A stretch of DNA of 64,000 nucleotides from Oceanobacillus senegalensis (GTDB lineage: Bacteria; Bacillota; Bacilli; Bacillales; Amphibacillaceae). Below are positions 42,368 through 52,051 of the stretch, piece after piece (the first letter of the stretch is position 1; each line of letters opens with the position of its first letter). Location: positions 2,877,540-2,941,539 of the forward strand of contig NZ_LT839648.1 of assembly GCF_900176885.1 (NCBI RefSeq). The letters run 5' to 3'. The notes under the pieces are model-generated. The model made no database searches. It worked only from the letters and a program-made list of their open reading frames with translations, and was not told the DNA's origin. The position numbers were made by a program, and so were the translations under genes.

Positions 42368-42916
42368 AACGATTATAATTTAGCTCTTTTCTTATATATT
42401 TAACTATTTACTATGTCGTAATAGAAAGGTGATGTGACGTAACTGATGAAATTTATTGGTACATGTCGATGTAACTTTACTTATTAGCTTAATACTTATA
42501 GAACCATAGAACAATTATGTTTGTTGATGCACGTTAATTTCCACTGCGAGCAGTCGCTTTCCGTGAGCACGGCTTCAGCCTCCGTAAAGGGAGGCTTCGT
42601 CAGTGTTACATCTTCGTGAGAAAAAGTGTTTTTCTTTTTCAAGGAGTCAACCGCCCTTCGTTCCAATCAACATTATTATAGCTAAAACAATAATAGAAGC
42701 TTATGCTCAAAAATAGCGGAGGAAATACACGAAGACTCCTCGAAAATAAAGTTCCATTTGTCTGATTGCGATGCGTTGCTGCCGTAGCGTTCCTTGTCCT
42801 ATGGGATGAAAAGCCTAGGTGAGACTACGGAGAGCGTTAGCTCGGAGGAGGCTCAGCAGCGCCCATGGAAAGTGAACTGCCCCCTGTCAAGTAGACACGA
42901 TAAATAAAAAATGAAC

Positions 42917-43729
42917 TTAGGCGGTGGCTTTCAAAAATTCTAAGGGAGCTAAACCGCCTAAATTAAATTGCAGTCTTTTGTTATTATAGAAATAAATATA
43001 GTCATCTATGGATTGAACTAGCTGATTAAAAGTCTTATATTCATGGGCATGTAAGTAATACTTTTCACACTTAATCATTCCCCAAAAACCTTCAATTGGC
43101 CCATTATCGATGCATTTCCCAGGTCTTGACATACTATGTTGTAATCCAGCTTCATTCATGATTCGCTTAAAGCCATACGACGTATATTGCACGCCTCGGT
43201 CTGTGTGTAGTAAGGGGTTCTCTCCCGTTAGTGTGGCAATGGCATGATTGACTGTATCAAATACTAATTCATTATTGTTAGCTCGGCTGATACGATAACC
43301 AACAATACGCCTATCATATAAGTCTAATATGGCACTGAGATAGGCTTTATACCCTGGTCCATATTTGAATTCTGTTACGTCGGTGACCCATTTTTCATTT
43401 GGCTTAGAAGCATGAAATTCACGATTCAAAATATTAGTTGATGTGTATTCTGGTTTTGATGGTCGATAGTTTTTCTTCAGACGACGAATCACTGCTTTTA
43501 TCCCTTTTTTATGCATTAGACGGTATACCCTTTTCTCATTGATAGGTCTCTCATACTTTCGATTAAGGTACATAGTCATCCGGCGATAACCAAAGATCCC
43601 CTCAGCTTTTTGATGCAAGGATTGAATTTCTCCTAATAACTCCTTGTTCCACTGGTCTTCTTCCGTATCTTCACGCTTTAGCCAATTATAATAAGCGCCA
43701 CGATTAACACCGGCGACTTCACATAACAA
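42917..43729 (-). CDS. IS3-family transposase OrfB (DDE integrase domain)
   Basis: Catalytic half of the transposase. The rve/DDE residues are seen in WVTDVTEF, LLHTDRGVQY and NGPIEGFWGMIKCE. An N-terminal HTH_21-like segment (FGYRRMTMYLNRKYERPINEKRVYRLM) precedes them. The 270-residue frame counts from an internal TTG. The same frame stays open upstream to the slippery site at 43837-43843, so the active product is an OrfAB fusion made by -1 frameshifting. Intact. Confidence 0.92.
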   Translation of the reverse strand: MLCEVAGVNRGAYYNWLKREDTEEDQWNKELLGEIQSLHQKAEGIFGYRRMTMYLNRKYERPINEKRVYRLMHKKGIKAVIRRLKKNYRPSKPEYTSTNILNREFHASKPNEKWVTDVTEFKYGPGYKAYLSAILDLYDRRIVGYRISRANNNELVFDTVNHAIATLTGENPLLHTDRGVQYTSYGFKRIMNEAGLQHSMSRPGKCIDNGPIEGFWGMIKCEKYYLHAHEYKTFNQLVQSIDDYIYFYNNKRLQFNLGGLAPLEFLKATA

Positions 43730-43818
43730 TTGGATAGAATAAGGATGTTCCTCATGTAACTCCTGGATAACTTGATATAAATCTTCATGGCGAACACGCG
43801 TAATTGTAGTATCCGGCC

Positions 43819-44487
43819 TTATTCCATCCTCTTTAACTTTTTTAAAAAGGCCACCTCTGCTTGTAAACGTACATTTTCCTTTTCTTTTTCAGCCAATTCA
43901 CGTTTTAATTTTTCTTCTTTGGTTAAAGCAGCCTCGGGTTTAGGTTTCCCACGACGATCCTGGAGAGCATCCCAACCCCCATCTTCATACTTACGAACCC
44001 ATTGATAAACTTGTTGGTAGGATACATCATAAAGAGACGCCGTGAGTTGATAGTCTTTATCATAATACAATGCAGCTTTGACAATTTGTATTCGTTCCTC
44101 TAACGTGGTTTTTCTTCTCTTACCCATAGAGATACCCCTTTCGTCCGCACGTGCTTTTATGTCTCTATGGCGATTATAATCCTTTATCCACTTTCTTAAA
44201 ACCGAAGCACTTGAAATGTCATGTTTCCGAGTAACTTCTCGTAAAGAGTAATTCCCCGAATGGTAATCAGCAATCGCTGCTTGTTTGACTTTTTTAGGAT
44301 AATGTTGAATCTCACTTTGTTTCTCTAATCCTTTTTTACCTTCCTTCCTTACAATTTCATCCCATGCCTTTACGCTCGTATGATGCACTCCATATTTTTG
44401 GGTCATTTTGGATAATACACGACCCTCTTTTTTATATTCCTGAACTACCTTCCATTTAAATTCAGGAGAATAATACGGACGTCCCAA
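43819..44487 (-). CDS. IS3-family transposase OrfA (HTH)
   Basis: DNA-binding half of the transposase, 222 residues. It has at least two helix-turn-helix modules (SKMTQKYGVHHTSVKAW and LTASLYDVSYQQVYQWV) and a C-terminal leucine-zipper-like coil (LKRELAEKEKENVRLQAEV) for multimerisation. Starts at a TTG after AAAAGGAGC. It overlaps OrfB in the -1 frame. Confidence 0.92.
   Translation of the reverse strand: MGRPYYSPEFKWKVVQEYKKEGRVLSKMTQKYGVHHTSVKAWDEIVRKEGKKGLEKQSEIQHYPKKVKQAAIADYHSGNYSLREVTRKHDISSASVLRKWIKDYNRHRDIKARADERGISMGKRRKTTLEERIQIVKAALYYDKDYQLTASLYDVSYQQVYQWVRKYEDGGWDALQDRRGKPKPEAALTKEEKLKRELAEKEKENVRLQAEVAFLKKLKRME
43837..43843 (-). other. programmed -1 frameshift site
   Basis: A_AAA_AAG heptamer in the OrfA frame (codons TTA AAA AAG). 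Shifting back one base joins directly to the OrfB frame, as in other IS3 elements. Confidence 0.85.
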
Positions 44488-44657
44488 TGTTATCGCTCCT
44501 TTTGAGTAATATTTTTTATTATTTGCATTGTCTACTCAAAAGGTAGCGTATCAAAGCGTAGTGTATTTACGTAGCGGTATTTACGCACCTTTTTCTGTAT
44601 TAAGTTACTGCGCATCATATCAATTTTGTGCATAAACAATAATTATTACAAAGCAGC

Positions 44658-45955
44658 CTATATCTTAAATTTATTTACAATTGCATTTAACTGGTTAGAG
44701 ATATCTGCAAGTTTTCTTGAACGGTCGGCTACATCTTCAATAGATGCTGTTGATTCCTCCGTCGCAGCAGAAACCCCTTGTGCATTGGAGGCCATGTTTT
44801 CAATCGCATTCTTTAACTGTTGTACGTGACGAACAATTTGTTCAGACGTTCCTGTTTCATCATGCGTTATTTAACTTCTCGATTGTTGCCTTCGTATCCA
44901 ATGATGACGACTTAATAGCATGCATTTGATCAACAATTTCATTTACCTTCTGTATCCCTTTTTCTGCTGTTTCCATAGTAAATTCAGCACTCTTAACACT
45001 TGTATCTGCTTTCTTGCTAGATAATTGAATCATGTTAGAAAGATTCACTAAAGCACTAGAAGCTTCTTCCGTCATCACAGCACCATCTTGAGTACTTGAT
45101 GCCACCTCTTCCATGTTACTAGAAACATGGCCAAGTGCCATTCTCATTTCATTCATCGATGTTGAAGTTTCATTTGCATTCTCGACTAAATCATCAGAGG
45201 ATTCTTTAATCGTCCGAATAACCTGCCTCAAATTGGTGGACATCTCTTCCACGTGACGAGCTAAATCACCCACTTCATCCTTACTCATAACCTGGATATC
45301 CTGTTTTGTAATATCTCCATCTGCTATCATTCTAGTTCGTTCGATTAACATTGAAATTGGTTTTGTTTTCTTCCTAATTAAGTACAATGTTATCGTTGCA
45401 GCAAATAACAAAGGGATCAATCCAATTAATATTCCATCCATTACAACATTCCATGTACGTTCCGTAACAATTTGTGCATCAAAATCAATGACACTTACTG
45501 CAACAATCTCTTTCGATGCATCATGGTCTTCAAATATAGGTGCATAACCAGAGATGCGTTTCATTCCGCCAAATTCATAAATTCCTGAATAGGTAGAATG
45601 CTTCATTTCCTTTAGTGTTTGAATTGCTTTCTCATCTATATAAAACTGATCTCCAACCTCAAATCCTTGTTCCTTTAAATTATCATCCAAAGCAAGAATC
45701 TCACCTTCAAGGTTGATGATAAAATGATCTTCAAAAATTTCCTTATGGTCGATGGTCCAACTCAACTTTTGACCTATGTCCTCTGTATCTAGTAACCCAG
45801 TTGTAATATTGGCACAACCATATGCCTTCACCCCTGCCGCCTGGTACAGGCTATCGTATGCTGTTTTGTATGTAGTAATTGAATTAATAATAATGGTTGC
45901 AAAAATAACACCAACAATAATTAAACCTAATCTCCACGTTAAAGATTTTTTTCAT
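44658..45955 (-). pseudogene. methyl-accepting chemotaxis protein, broken
   Basis: Remnant of a membrane chemoreceptor with two lesions. First, the ATG at 45955 is followed by a run of seven A. Removing one A restores an N-terminal membrane helix (SLTWRLGLIIVGVIFATII) that joins the long downstream frame. Second, after a sensor domain, a second membrane helix, HAMP and the start of the signalling domain, the frame stops at 44860. The last 65 residues (ETGTSEQIVRHV...NKFKI) follow in another frame. The missing middle is the conserved hairpin tip that binds CheA/CheW (about 130-150 residues). It cannot signal as it stands. A sequencing or assembly error is possible for the A run. Confidence 0.82.
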
Positions 45956-46195
45956 ACAGATTATCCCCCTATTCAACCTAATACAAATGTACCATAAAAG
46001 GAAGGATAATTGTCATACATATATAAATTTCGACAACTGATACTAGTACTATTGGTTCAAACCTATCGAAAAAAAGACTAAAATTCTCTATTGCCCTTTT
46101 GTGTAGTGAACTATGTTCAATATTTGAGGTTTCGTTTGATTTCGTAAAACATTTGAACTTCATTACCCCATGTACGTGTAAAATTCCAGACTTCT

Positions 46196-46237
46196 AAAAA
46201 AAGCTGAAATCTATTCGAATTTAAAATAGATTCCAGC
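46196..46237 (-). terminator. terminator of pbuG
   Basis: GCTGGAATCTATT / AATAGATTTCAGC stem followed by seven T on the minus strand, 14 bases after the stop. Confidence 0.85.
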
Positions 46238-46250
46238 ATTTCTTTCCTAT

Positions 46251-47555
46251 TTAATTTAAGAATATAAAGTATAAAATAAAGATAATGGCTAGTCCATACA
46301 TAATCGGATGAATTTCTTTACCACGACCTTTTACAATCATCGTAATAGGGTAGAAGATAAATCCAACAGCAATACCAGTGGCGATACTATAGGTTAATGG
46401 CATCATTAACACTGTAAAGAATGCTGGTACAGCAATTTCGAATTTGTCCCACTCAACATGTTTCAATTGATTTGCCATCATGACTCCAACAATAATTAAT
46501 GCTGGGGCAGTAACTTGAGATGTTACAATTCCCAATAGCGGAGAGAAGAACAATGACAATAGGAAAAATCCTGCTGCAACAACGGCGGTAAAACCTGTGC
46601 GACCGCCTACTCCTACACCTGCTGTTGATTCAACATAAGTCGTAGTTGTAGAAGTACCAACAGTGGCACCTACAACTGTTGCAACTGAATCAGAAAATAA
46701 AGCTTTACCAGCACGTGGCAACTTATTGTCTTTAACCAAACCAGCTTGTGTAGCAACTGCAACCAATGTTCCTGCTGTATCAAAAAAATCAACAAAAAGG
46801 AATGTTAAAATAACGACAAGCATTTCGATTGTAAAGATATCACCGAAATGTAAGAACGCTTGCCCGAATGTTGGAGCTAGGCTTGGTACAGAGCCAACAA
46901 TATCATTTATACCGGATGGGACCGGAACTAGCCCAACGAACATACCAACAATGGCAGTAACAATCATTCCATAAAAAATTCCAGCCTTGATGCCCTTTGT
47001 AAGCAAAATAACAGAAATTACAAGACCAAATATAGTAAGCAATACAGTAGGAGAAGTAACATCCCCTATTCCCACGAAAGTAGCCTCATTACTTACCACA
47101 ATACCTGAACTAGTTAATCCGATAAAAGCAATAAATAGTCCGATACCAGCCCCAACTGCCATTTTAAGGTTTTGTGGAATGGCATTGATAATTATTTCAC
47201 GAAGACCGGTTAATGTTAAAACAATAAAAATAATTCCTGATGCTAATACACCTGCTAATGCCGTTTCCCACGGAATTCCATATCCTATAACAACCGTATA
47301 AGCAAAGAATGCGTTAAGTCCCATTCCTGGTGCTAACACAACAGGATATTTAGCTACAAGCCCCATAATCAAGGTACCAACCGCAGCTGCAATTGCTGTT
47401 GCTGCGAATACAGCCCCCTTATCCATTCCGGCGTCGCCTAATGTTGCCGGGTTTACAAACAAAATATATGCCATTGCTAGAAAAGTAGTTAATCCAGCAG
47501 TAAACTCAGTCCGATAATTTGTCCCCAATTCTTCAAATTGGAAATACTTCTTCAT
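46251..47555 (-). CDS. pbuG: hypoxanthine/guanine permease PbuG (NCS2, AzgA-type)
   Basis: Purine base importer of 434 residues with about 12-14 membrane segments; B. subtilis PbuG has 440. AzgA-branch motifs are TEFTAGLTTFLAMAYILFVNP, ALAGVLASG, FLFVDFFDTAGTLVAVATQAG and GTSTTTTYVESTAGVGVGGRTG. The ATG at 47555 has GGAGG eight bases upstream; nine upstream codons are not supported. A guanine riboswitch and a PurBox pair precede it, matching the control of pbuG in B. subtilis. Hypoxanthine and guanine uptake is inferred from that context. Confidence 0.9.
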   Translation of the reverse strand: MKKYFQFEELGTNYRTEFTAGLTTFLAMAYILFVNPATLGDAGMDKGAVFAATAIAAAVGTLIMGLVAKYPVVLAPGMGLNAFFAYTVVIGYGIPWETALAGVLASGIIFIVLTLTGLREIIINAIPQNLKMAVGAGIGLFIAFIGLTSSGIVVSNEATFVGIGDVTSPTVLLTIFGLVISVILLTKGIKAGIFYGMIVTAIVGMFVGLVPVPSGINDIVGSVPSLAPTFGQAFLHFGDIFTIEMLVVILTFLFVDFFDTAGTLVAVATQAGLVKDNKLPRAGKALFSDSVATVVGATVGTSTTTTYVESTAGVGVGGRTGFTAVVAAGFFLLSLFFSPLLGIVTSQVTAPALIIVGVMMANQLKHVEWDKFEIAVPAFFTVLMMPLTYSIATGIAVGFIFYPITMIVKGRGKEIHPIMYGLAIIFILYFIFLN

Positions 47556-47573
47556 TATGTTTCCTCCTTTTTT

Positions 47574-47609
47574 GACAAACAAAAAACACCCTTGGATTAT
47601 CCTAGAGTG
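47574..47609 (-). terminator. riboswitch terminator of pbuG
   Basis: CACTCT-GGA-TCC-AGGGTG hairpin followed by TTTTTTGTTTG on the minus strand, between the aptamer and pbuG. Confidence 0.85.
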
Positions 47610-47674
47610 CTACACACAGAAAAGTAATCGTTCATTGAATGCCAAACAGGTACATTCAAATTACATTACTAAAT

Positions 47675-47742
47675 CTGCGTAGTCAGACCATTTACGGCGG
47701 TCTGGTAGATACTCTTGGGCCATATCCCCAACAATATACGCA
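47675..47742 (-). promoter_or_regulatory. purine (guanine) riboswitch of pbuG
   Basis: P1 TGCGTA/TACGCA, GATATGGCCC arm, core GTATCTACC (one change from GTTTCTACC, at a position that is usually flipped out), loop GCCGTAAATG and 3' junction GACTACG. The C in GACTACG indicates guanine. Confidence 0.93.
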
Positions 47743-47763
47743 TTTCTATTAAATTACATTACT

Positions 47764-47792
47764 ATACTACTATTATCATATCGTATTGTCAA
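47764..47792 (-). promoter_or_regulatory. sigma-A promoter of pbuG
   Basis: TTGACA, 17-base spacer and TAGTAT on the minus strand, just upstream of the aptamer. Confidence 0.75.
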
Positions 47793-47797
47793 TAGAA

Positions 47798-47835
47798 GCC
47801 GAACGTTTTTTTACCTTATTTTTATAATGTTTGTA
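47798..47835 (-). promoter_or_regulatory. PurR operator (paired PurBoxes) of pbuG
   Basis: CGAAC at 47800-47804 and a one-mismatch GTTTG at 47829-47833. The 29-base spacing is the same as at the pur operon. Confidence 0.65.
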
Positions 47836-47844
47836 TTTACACAG

Positions 47845-47885
47845 AAAAAGAATCAGTAAGGGAATGCCCCCTACTGATTCTTTTT
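47845..47885 (-). terminator. terminator of guaA
   Basis: GAATCAGTA / TACTGATTC stem flanked by A and T runs. It can work on both strands and separates guaA from the pbuG control region. Confidence 0.8.
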
Positions 47886-47925
47886 GATATACATATTTTT
47901 CTATCACGTCTCAACCACTAGTAAA

Positions 47926-48010
47926 GCCCTAATTCGTTCAAGACCCTAAGGTCATACTCTTTTGGCACTAACATTCCATGGTGGTGGGGAAAAACCTCAC
48001 TGAATGAAGT
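47926..48010 (+). repeat. short dispersed repeat, copy (AATTCGTTCAAG...)
   Basis: Same family as 39076-39175. AGTAAAGCCCTAATTCGTTCA is followed by ATACTCTTTTGG and a GTGGGG/CCTCAC hairpin ending in TGAATGAAG, right at the guaA stop. Confidence 0.5.
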
Positions 48011-48012
48011 TA

Positions 48013-49548
48013 TTATTCCCACTCAATGGTTGCAGGTGGCTTGCTTGTTACATCATAAACAACGCGATTGATATGATCTACTTCATTTACAATGCGGGTG
48101 GAGATTTTCTCTAATACATCCCATGGTATACGAGCCCAATCCGATGTCATTCCATCGATAGATGTTACAGCACGAATTCCAATTGTATAATCATAAGTAC
48201 GTGCATCCCCCATAACACCGACACTTTTAATGTTAGGAAGGACAGTGAAGTATTGCCAAATATCTCGGTCTAATCCAGCTGTAGCAATTTCTTCACGTAA
48301 AATCGCATCAGATTCACGAACGATTTCTAATTTCTCATCTGTTACTTCACCTAGAACACGAATGGCAAGTCCAGGTCCTGGGAAAGGCTGGCGCCAAACA
48401 ATATAATCCGGAATTCCCAGTTGCGTACCTAATTCCCTCACTTCATCTTTGAACAAAGTATTTAATGGCTCGATTAATTCAAACTGCATATCTTCCGGAA
48501 GTCCACCAACATTATGGTGAGATTTAATCGTTTGCGCTGTATCTGTACCACTTTCAATTACATCCGTATAAAGTGTACCCTGTGCTAGATAATCCATATC
48601 TTTTAGTTTATCTGCTTCATCATCAAAAACATAGATAAATTCATTACCGATGATTTTACGTTTCTTCTCTGGATCATCCACACCTTTTAGCTTCGAGAGG
48701 AAACGGTCTTTTGCATCCACTTTAATGATATTCATTTGGAAATCATCTGCAAATACTTTCATGACGTCATCTGCTTCATTTTTTCGTAGAAGGCCATGAT
48801 CTACAAAGATACATGTTAACTGATCACCAATTGCTTTATGGATAAGAGCAGCAACAACAGATGAATCTACGCCACCACTTAGTGCACATAACACTTTTTT
48901 GTCGCCAACTTTTGCTCGAATATTAGAAACTTCCTGTTCGATAAAGTTTTCAATACTCCAGTCACCAGTACTTTCACAAACATCATACACGAAATGTCTT
49001 AGAACATCATTCCCATACTCAGAATGACGAACCTCTGGATGAAATTGCACACCATATAATTTTTCATCAGGATTGCTCATTGCAGCAACTGGTGTAGATT
49101 GACTTGTTGCATCAACCTGAAAGCTAGAAGGAGCTACCGTTACTTTATCACCATGACTCATCCATACTGTTTGCTTGTCAGGAGTATCTTTAAAAAGAAC
49201 AGGTTGATTATTAAGTTCAATCAATGCCTTTCCATATTCACGATTTTTTGCTTTCTCTACTTTTCCTTCATAGTGAAGCGCCATTAATTGCATTCCATAG
49301 CAAATCCCTAATACCGGAATATCTAAGTCAAAGATTTTTTCATCACAACGAAAACTATTCTCGTCATATACACTATGCGGTCCACCTGATAGAATAATTC
49401 CTTTTGGATTCATTTGCTTAATTTCTTCCGCTGTCAGCTTGTGCGAATGTAATTCACTGTAAACCCCAAATTCACGAATCCGGCGGGTAATAAGCTGATT
49501 ATATTGACTACCAAAGTCTAATACCAAAATCATTTCTTCATTTCCCAT
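48013..49548 (-). CDS. guaA: GMP synthase (glutamine-hydrolysing) GuaA
   Basis: Converts XMP to GMP with glutamine and ATP; 511 residues. N-terminal class I amidotransferase domain with DFGSQYNQL, Cys83 in GICYGMQ and GVQFHPEV. Then the ATP pyrophosphatase domain ([14 protein letters not shown]) and the C-terminal dimer domain ([27 protein letters not shown]). AGGAG lies upstream. It has its own promoter and a guanine riboswitch, so GMP synthesis is fed back by guanine separately from the pur operon. Confidence 0.97.
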   Translation of the reverse strand: MGNEEMILVLDFGSQYNQLITRRIREFGVYSELHSHKLTAEEIKQMNPKGIILSGGPHSVYDENSFRCDEKIFDLDIPVLGICYGMQLMALHYEGKVEKAKNREYGKALIELNNQPVLFKDTPDKQTVWMSHGDKVTVAPSSFQVDATSQSTPVAAMSNPDEKLYGVQFHPEVRHSEYGNDVLRHFVYDVCESTGDWSIENFIEQEVSNIRAKVGDKKVLCALSGGVDSSVVAALIHKAIGDQLTCIFVDHGLLRKNEADDVMKVFADDFQMNIIKVDAKDRFLSKLKGVDDPEKKRKIIGNEFIYVFDDEADKLKDMDYLAQGTLYTDVIESGTDTAQTIKSHHNVGGLPEDMQFELIEPLNTLFKDEVRELGTQLGIPDYIVWRQPFPGPGLAIRVLGEVTDEKLEIVRESDAILREEIATAGLDRDIWQYFTVLPNIKSVGVMGDARTYDYTIGIRAVTSIDGMTSDWARIPWDVLEKISTRIVNEVDHINRVVYDVTSKPPATIEWE

Positions 49549-49597
49549 GAATTGTACGCTCCTATCTATTTTTAACTAATATTACAGGTAGCTATAA

Positions 49598-49670
49598 CTA
49601 TAAAAAACTTGAACCCCTTACTTCTTATAGCTAAAAAGCTATAAAAAGGCAGAAATCCAAGTTTTTTACG
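49598..49670 (-). terminator. riboswitch terminator of guaA
   Basis: AAAAACTTG...CAAGTTTTTT long-range stem with an inner TATAGC/GCTATA hairpin and a T run on the minus strand. It lies between the aptamer and guaA. Confidence 0.75.
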
Positions 49671-49687
49671 GAAACCATAAGATTAAC

Positions 49688-49764
49688 TGCCTTCATAGTC
49701 GGAGCATTTACGGTGCCCCGGTAGAAACTTTCAGGACCATATTTCCTGAGGATATACGAAAGGC
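49688..49764 (-). promoter_or_regulatory. purine (guanine) riboswitch of guaA
   Basis: P1 TGCCTT/AAGGCA region, AGGAAATATGGTCCT arm, core GTTTCTACC, loop CACCGTAAATG and junction GACTATG. The C in GACTATG indicates guanine. Confidence 0.95.
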
Positions 49765-49812
49765 ATATGAGGTGAGTTGTTTCATAAAAAACAGACTCTA
49801 CATTATTTTCTT

Positions 49813-49841
49813 ATTCTACTAACCATGCTGAATAAGGTCAA
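49813..49841 (-). promoter_or_regulatory. sigma-A promoter of guaA
   Basis: TTGACC, 17-base spacer and TAGAAT on the minus strand. The -35 box overlaps the stop codon of the upstream transglutaminase gene. Confidence 0.7.
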
Positions 49842-52051
49842 CCCATTATACGATTGATTAAATCTTTCCATAATTTTGTTAGTTCATCCATGTTCCCGTT
49901 CGATTGCTCATTCTTATAAAGCATGCGTTCATAATAACTGGTTAAGCGACCCATTTCATCCGACTCAAACGTGGTATCGATGACATCCGCATACTCTCTT
50001 AATGTTTGATCTGGTGCTTTTACATACCCTTTTTGTTTTAGCACCTTCAACAAATAATGATATGCATCCTGGAAAGTATCTGGATCTCTAGTATGTTCTA
50101 GTTTGGAAGAAACCATCCTTGACTGCCAGCGAAATCTGGTTTTATAGATGAATAAGGCAATAGAAGTTAAAACAATAACGGATACAACAAGATACAACCA
50201 ACCATTCATTCCAGTAGAACCATCATTATCTGTTGTTTGACTAAATGCTGTTTCCACCTCTTCCTCTTTCTCTTGTTGCTTCTCTTCCTCTTCTTCGGTT
50301 ATTAAATCCTCCGTTGTATCCTCCGATTCCTCTTGTGTCCATTGACCACTTTGTTCTTGCCCAGCATAAAATTCAGTGGGGTTTGAGAATCCCTGTGTTG
50401 GTTCAAATGGTACCCAACCTACCTCTGGAAAATAAACCTCCACCCATGAATGGGCATTCGCATTGGTTACTCGATAAACATCTGGTTCACCACTTGGATT
50501 ATTTTCTATTAAATCGCCACTAGTAAAGCCTTTTACCCATCTTGTTGGTATGTCTAATGTACGCAACATCACCACCATGGAAGTTGAAAAGTTATCACAG
50601 TATCCTACTTGGGATTCAAATAGGAACTGATCAACATAATCATCGTCCCCTTCAGGAACCGGAACATCCGTAGTCTGATATTCAAACCCATTACGACTGA
50701 AATAACCCTCAACTGCTTTTACTTTATCATAACGATTATCATAGTCAGCTGTAACTTCCTCGGCTAATTCTCCTACTCGTTCTGGTAATGAAGATGGTAC
50801 CTGCGTATATCTTTCCTTAATCGAGCGCGGATCCTCTTCTGTACTATTTTTTAATTGATTTATCGCAAAAGATGGATAATGGTATTGCATCTCATATGCC
50901 AGAACCCCGGGTGCTCCGGGAAACTCCGTTTGAATAGCCTCGGAAACAGAATCAAATGCATAAGTCACTTCCACACCGCTTATTTCCTCGGCATGTTCAA
51001 TCCCATATGGATAGGTTAGTTTTCCAATCGATGGATTGTCTACCTCTATATTGGCGGATAACTCTTCTGTTTGAACATTCTCTGAAAAGGTCTCTAACTC
51101 CATATTTCCTTGAGGCTGCTCGACATATTGGGGATTAGCTGAAAGTTCCCAGCCCTTTCCTGTATAAACATCTTTCGTTTCAATCCGCCAATAATGTGCT
51201 TCATGCACTTCCGCTGTAAAAACAGGTGAATGATCTTGAACAAAAGAACCACCTAAACGTGAATCATCCTCACCATAACCAACCTTTTTCATACCACCTT
51301 TAGCACTTCCACTCCCTGCACTCTCAGCAGCACTATAAATAAATGGAACAGGATCTGGCCACTGTGGACTTGGCTTAGGTACGAAGGAGCCTACCATTGT
51401 AGTAAGGATAATAACCCCAATCAAAGGAATCATCCATGCTGAAGCCTTCTTCATCCAAGTTAATCGTAGGGACTCATGATTGAATTCCTTCATTAAATTA
51501 GCAAGAGCCAAAGCAGCCAATGAGATAATAAACGCTCGTATAACGGATATACTTCCGTCAAATACCGTAAAGGTGTCTAATACGGTTAAATAGATAAAGG
51601 TCAGTAAAACAAAGAAAAACATCCGCTGCATCTGAACGACCCAATAATGTAATAAATAACTCATCAGCCATATTAGAACCAGAAATAAGAAACTGCGAAA
51701 TGTCGGTGTCAAATAGTACCACTGCTGTAAAATAGCAGACTCCAAATTAAAACCAAGTTCCATTATTAACTGCTTTATCCATAAAAAGTCGAAAATGGAT
51801 TGGCTAAAATAGAGGTTATTAATGACAAAAAGAAGTCCAATTCCTTTTAAGGAAAAGGATATCCACCATTTCATTTGAAATAAAGAAAGGAAAAAACAAA
51901 AGGCTGCATAAAAAATAAATACCGTTACATTTCTTGTATCCGTGATTTTCTCTAACGGATATAACCACTCCATAAAAAGAAAAAAACTAAAAATATAGAG
52001 AATGGAGGTGTAAAACATTGCCATTTTGTTATTTGTGTTCATTCTCACCAT
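49838..52051 (-). CDS. transglutaminase-like membrane protein (YebA/TgpA type)
   Basis: Membrane protein of 737 residues. Several membrane helices in the first 215 residues lead to an extracytoplasmic transglutaminase-like domain. The catalytic Cys lies in VGYCDNFSTSMVVML, the His in NAHSWVEVYFPEVGW and the Asp/Glu region in FEPTQGF. An acidic Glu-rich linker, one more membrane helix near residue 615 and a C-terminal DUF4129-like cytosolic tail follow. The ATG overlaps the stop of the DUF58 gene, with GAGGTG five bases upstream. With the MoxR and DUF58 genes it forms the yeaC-yeaD-yebA set known next to guaA in Bacillus. Target proteins are unknown. Confidence 0.88.
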   Translation of the reverse strand: MVRMNTNNKMAMFYTSILYIFSFFLFMEWLYPLEKITDTRNVTVFIFYAAFCFFLSLFQMKWWISFSLKGIGLLFVINNLYFSQSIFDFLWIKQLIMELGFNLESAILQQWYYLTPTFRSFLFLVLIWLMSYLLHYWVVQMQRMFFFVLLTFIYLTVLDTFTVFDGSISVIRAFIISLAALALANLMKEFNHESLRLTWMKKASAWMIPLIGVIILTTMVGSFVPKPSPQWPDPVPFIYSAAESAGSGSAKGGMKKVGYGEDDSRLGGSFVQDHSPVFTAEVHEAHYWRIETKDVYTGKGWELSANPQYVEQPQGNMELETFSENVQTEELSANIEVDNPSIGKLTYPYGIEHAEEISGVEVTYAFDSVSEAIQTEFPGAPGVLAYEMQYHYPSFAINQLKNSTEEDPRSIKERYTQVPSSLPERVGELAEEVTADYDNRYDKVKAVEGYFSRNGFEYQTTDVPVPEGDDDYVDQFLFESQVGYCDNFSTSMVVMLRTLDIPTRWVKGFTSGDLIENNPSGEPDVYRVTNANAHSWVEVYFPEVGWVPFEPTQGFSNPTEFYAGQEQSGQWTQEESEDTTEDLITEEEEEKQQEKEEEVETAFSQTTDNDGSTGMNGWLYLVVSVIVLTSIALFIYKTRFRWQSRMVSSKLEHTRDPDTFQDAYHYLLKVLKQKGYVKAPDQTLREYADVIDTTFESDEMGRLTSYYERMLYKNEQSNGNMDELTKLWKDLINRIMG

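Larger units (their letters stand above)
42878..44550 (-). mobile_element. IS3-family (IS150-group-like) insertion sequence
   Basis: About 1.67 kb, with two overlapping transposase genes and imperfect terminal repeats sharing AGTAGACA near each end (left TGCCCCCTGTCAAGTAGACA, right end reading TTTTGAGTAGACA on the other strand). Both frames are open, the frameshift site is intact and all three DDE residues are present, so it looks active. It sits inside one arm of a foldback repeat. The exact ends and target duplication are uncertain by a few bases. Confidence 0.85.
42381..44659. repeat. foldback MITE-like element, copy 3, interrupted by an IS
   Basis: Left end TAGCTCTTTTC at 42381-42391, right end AAGCAGCCT at 44651-44659. 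Without the insertion sequence it would be about 610 bases. From 42530 to 42680 and from 42690 to 42877 it is the reverse complement of the two halves of copy 1, centred near 42690. The remaining arm resumes at about 44553 (AAAGCGTAGTGTATTTACGTAGCGGTAT). The right end touches the stop codon of the MCP pseudogene. Confidence 0.75.
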
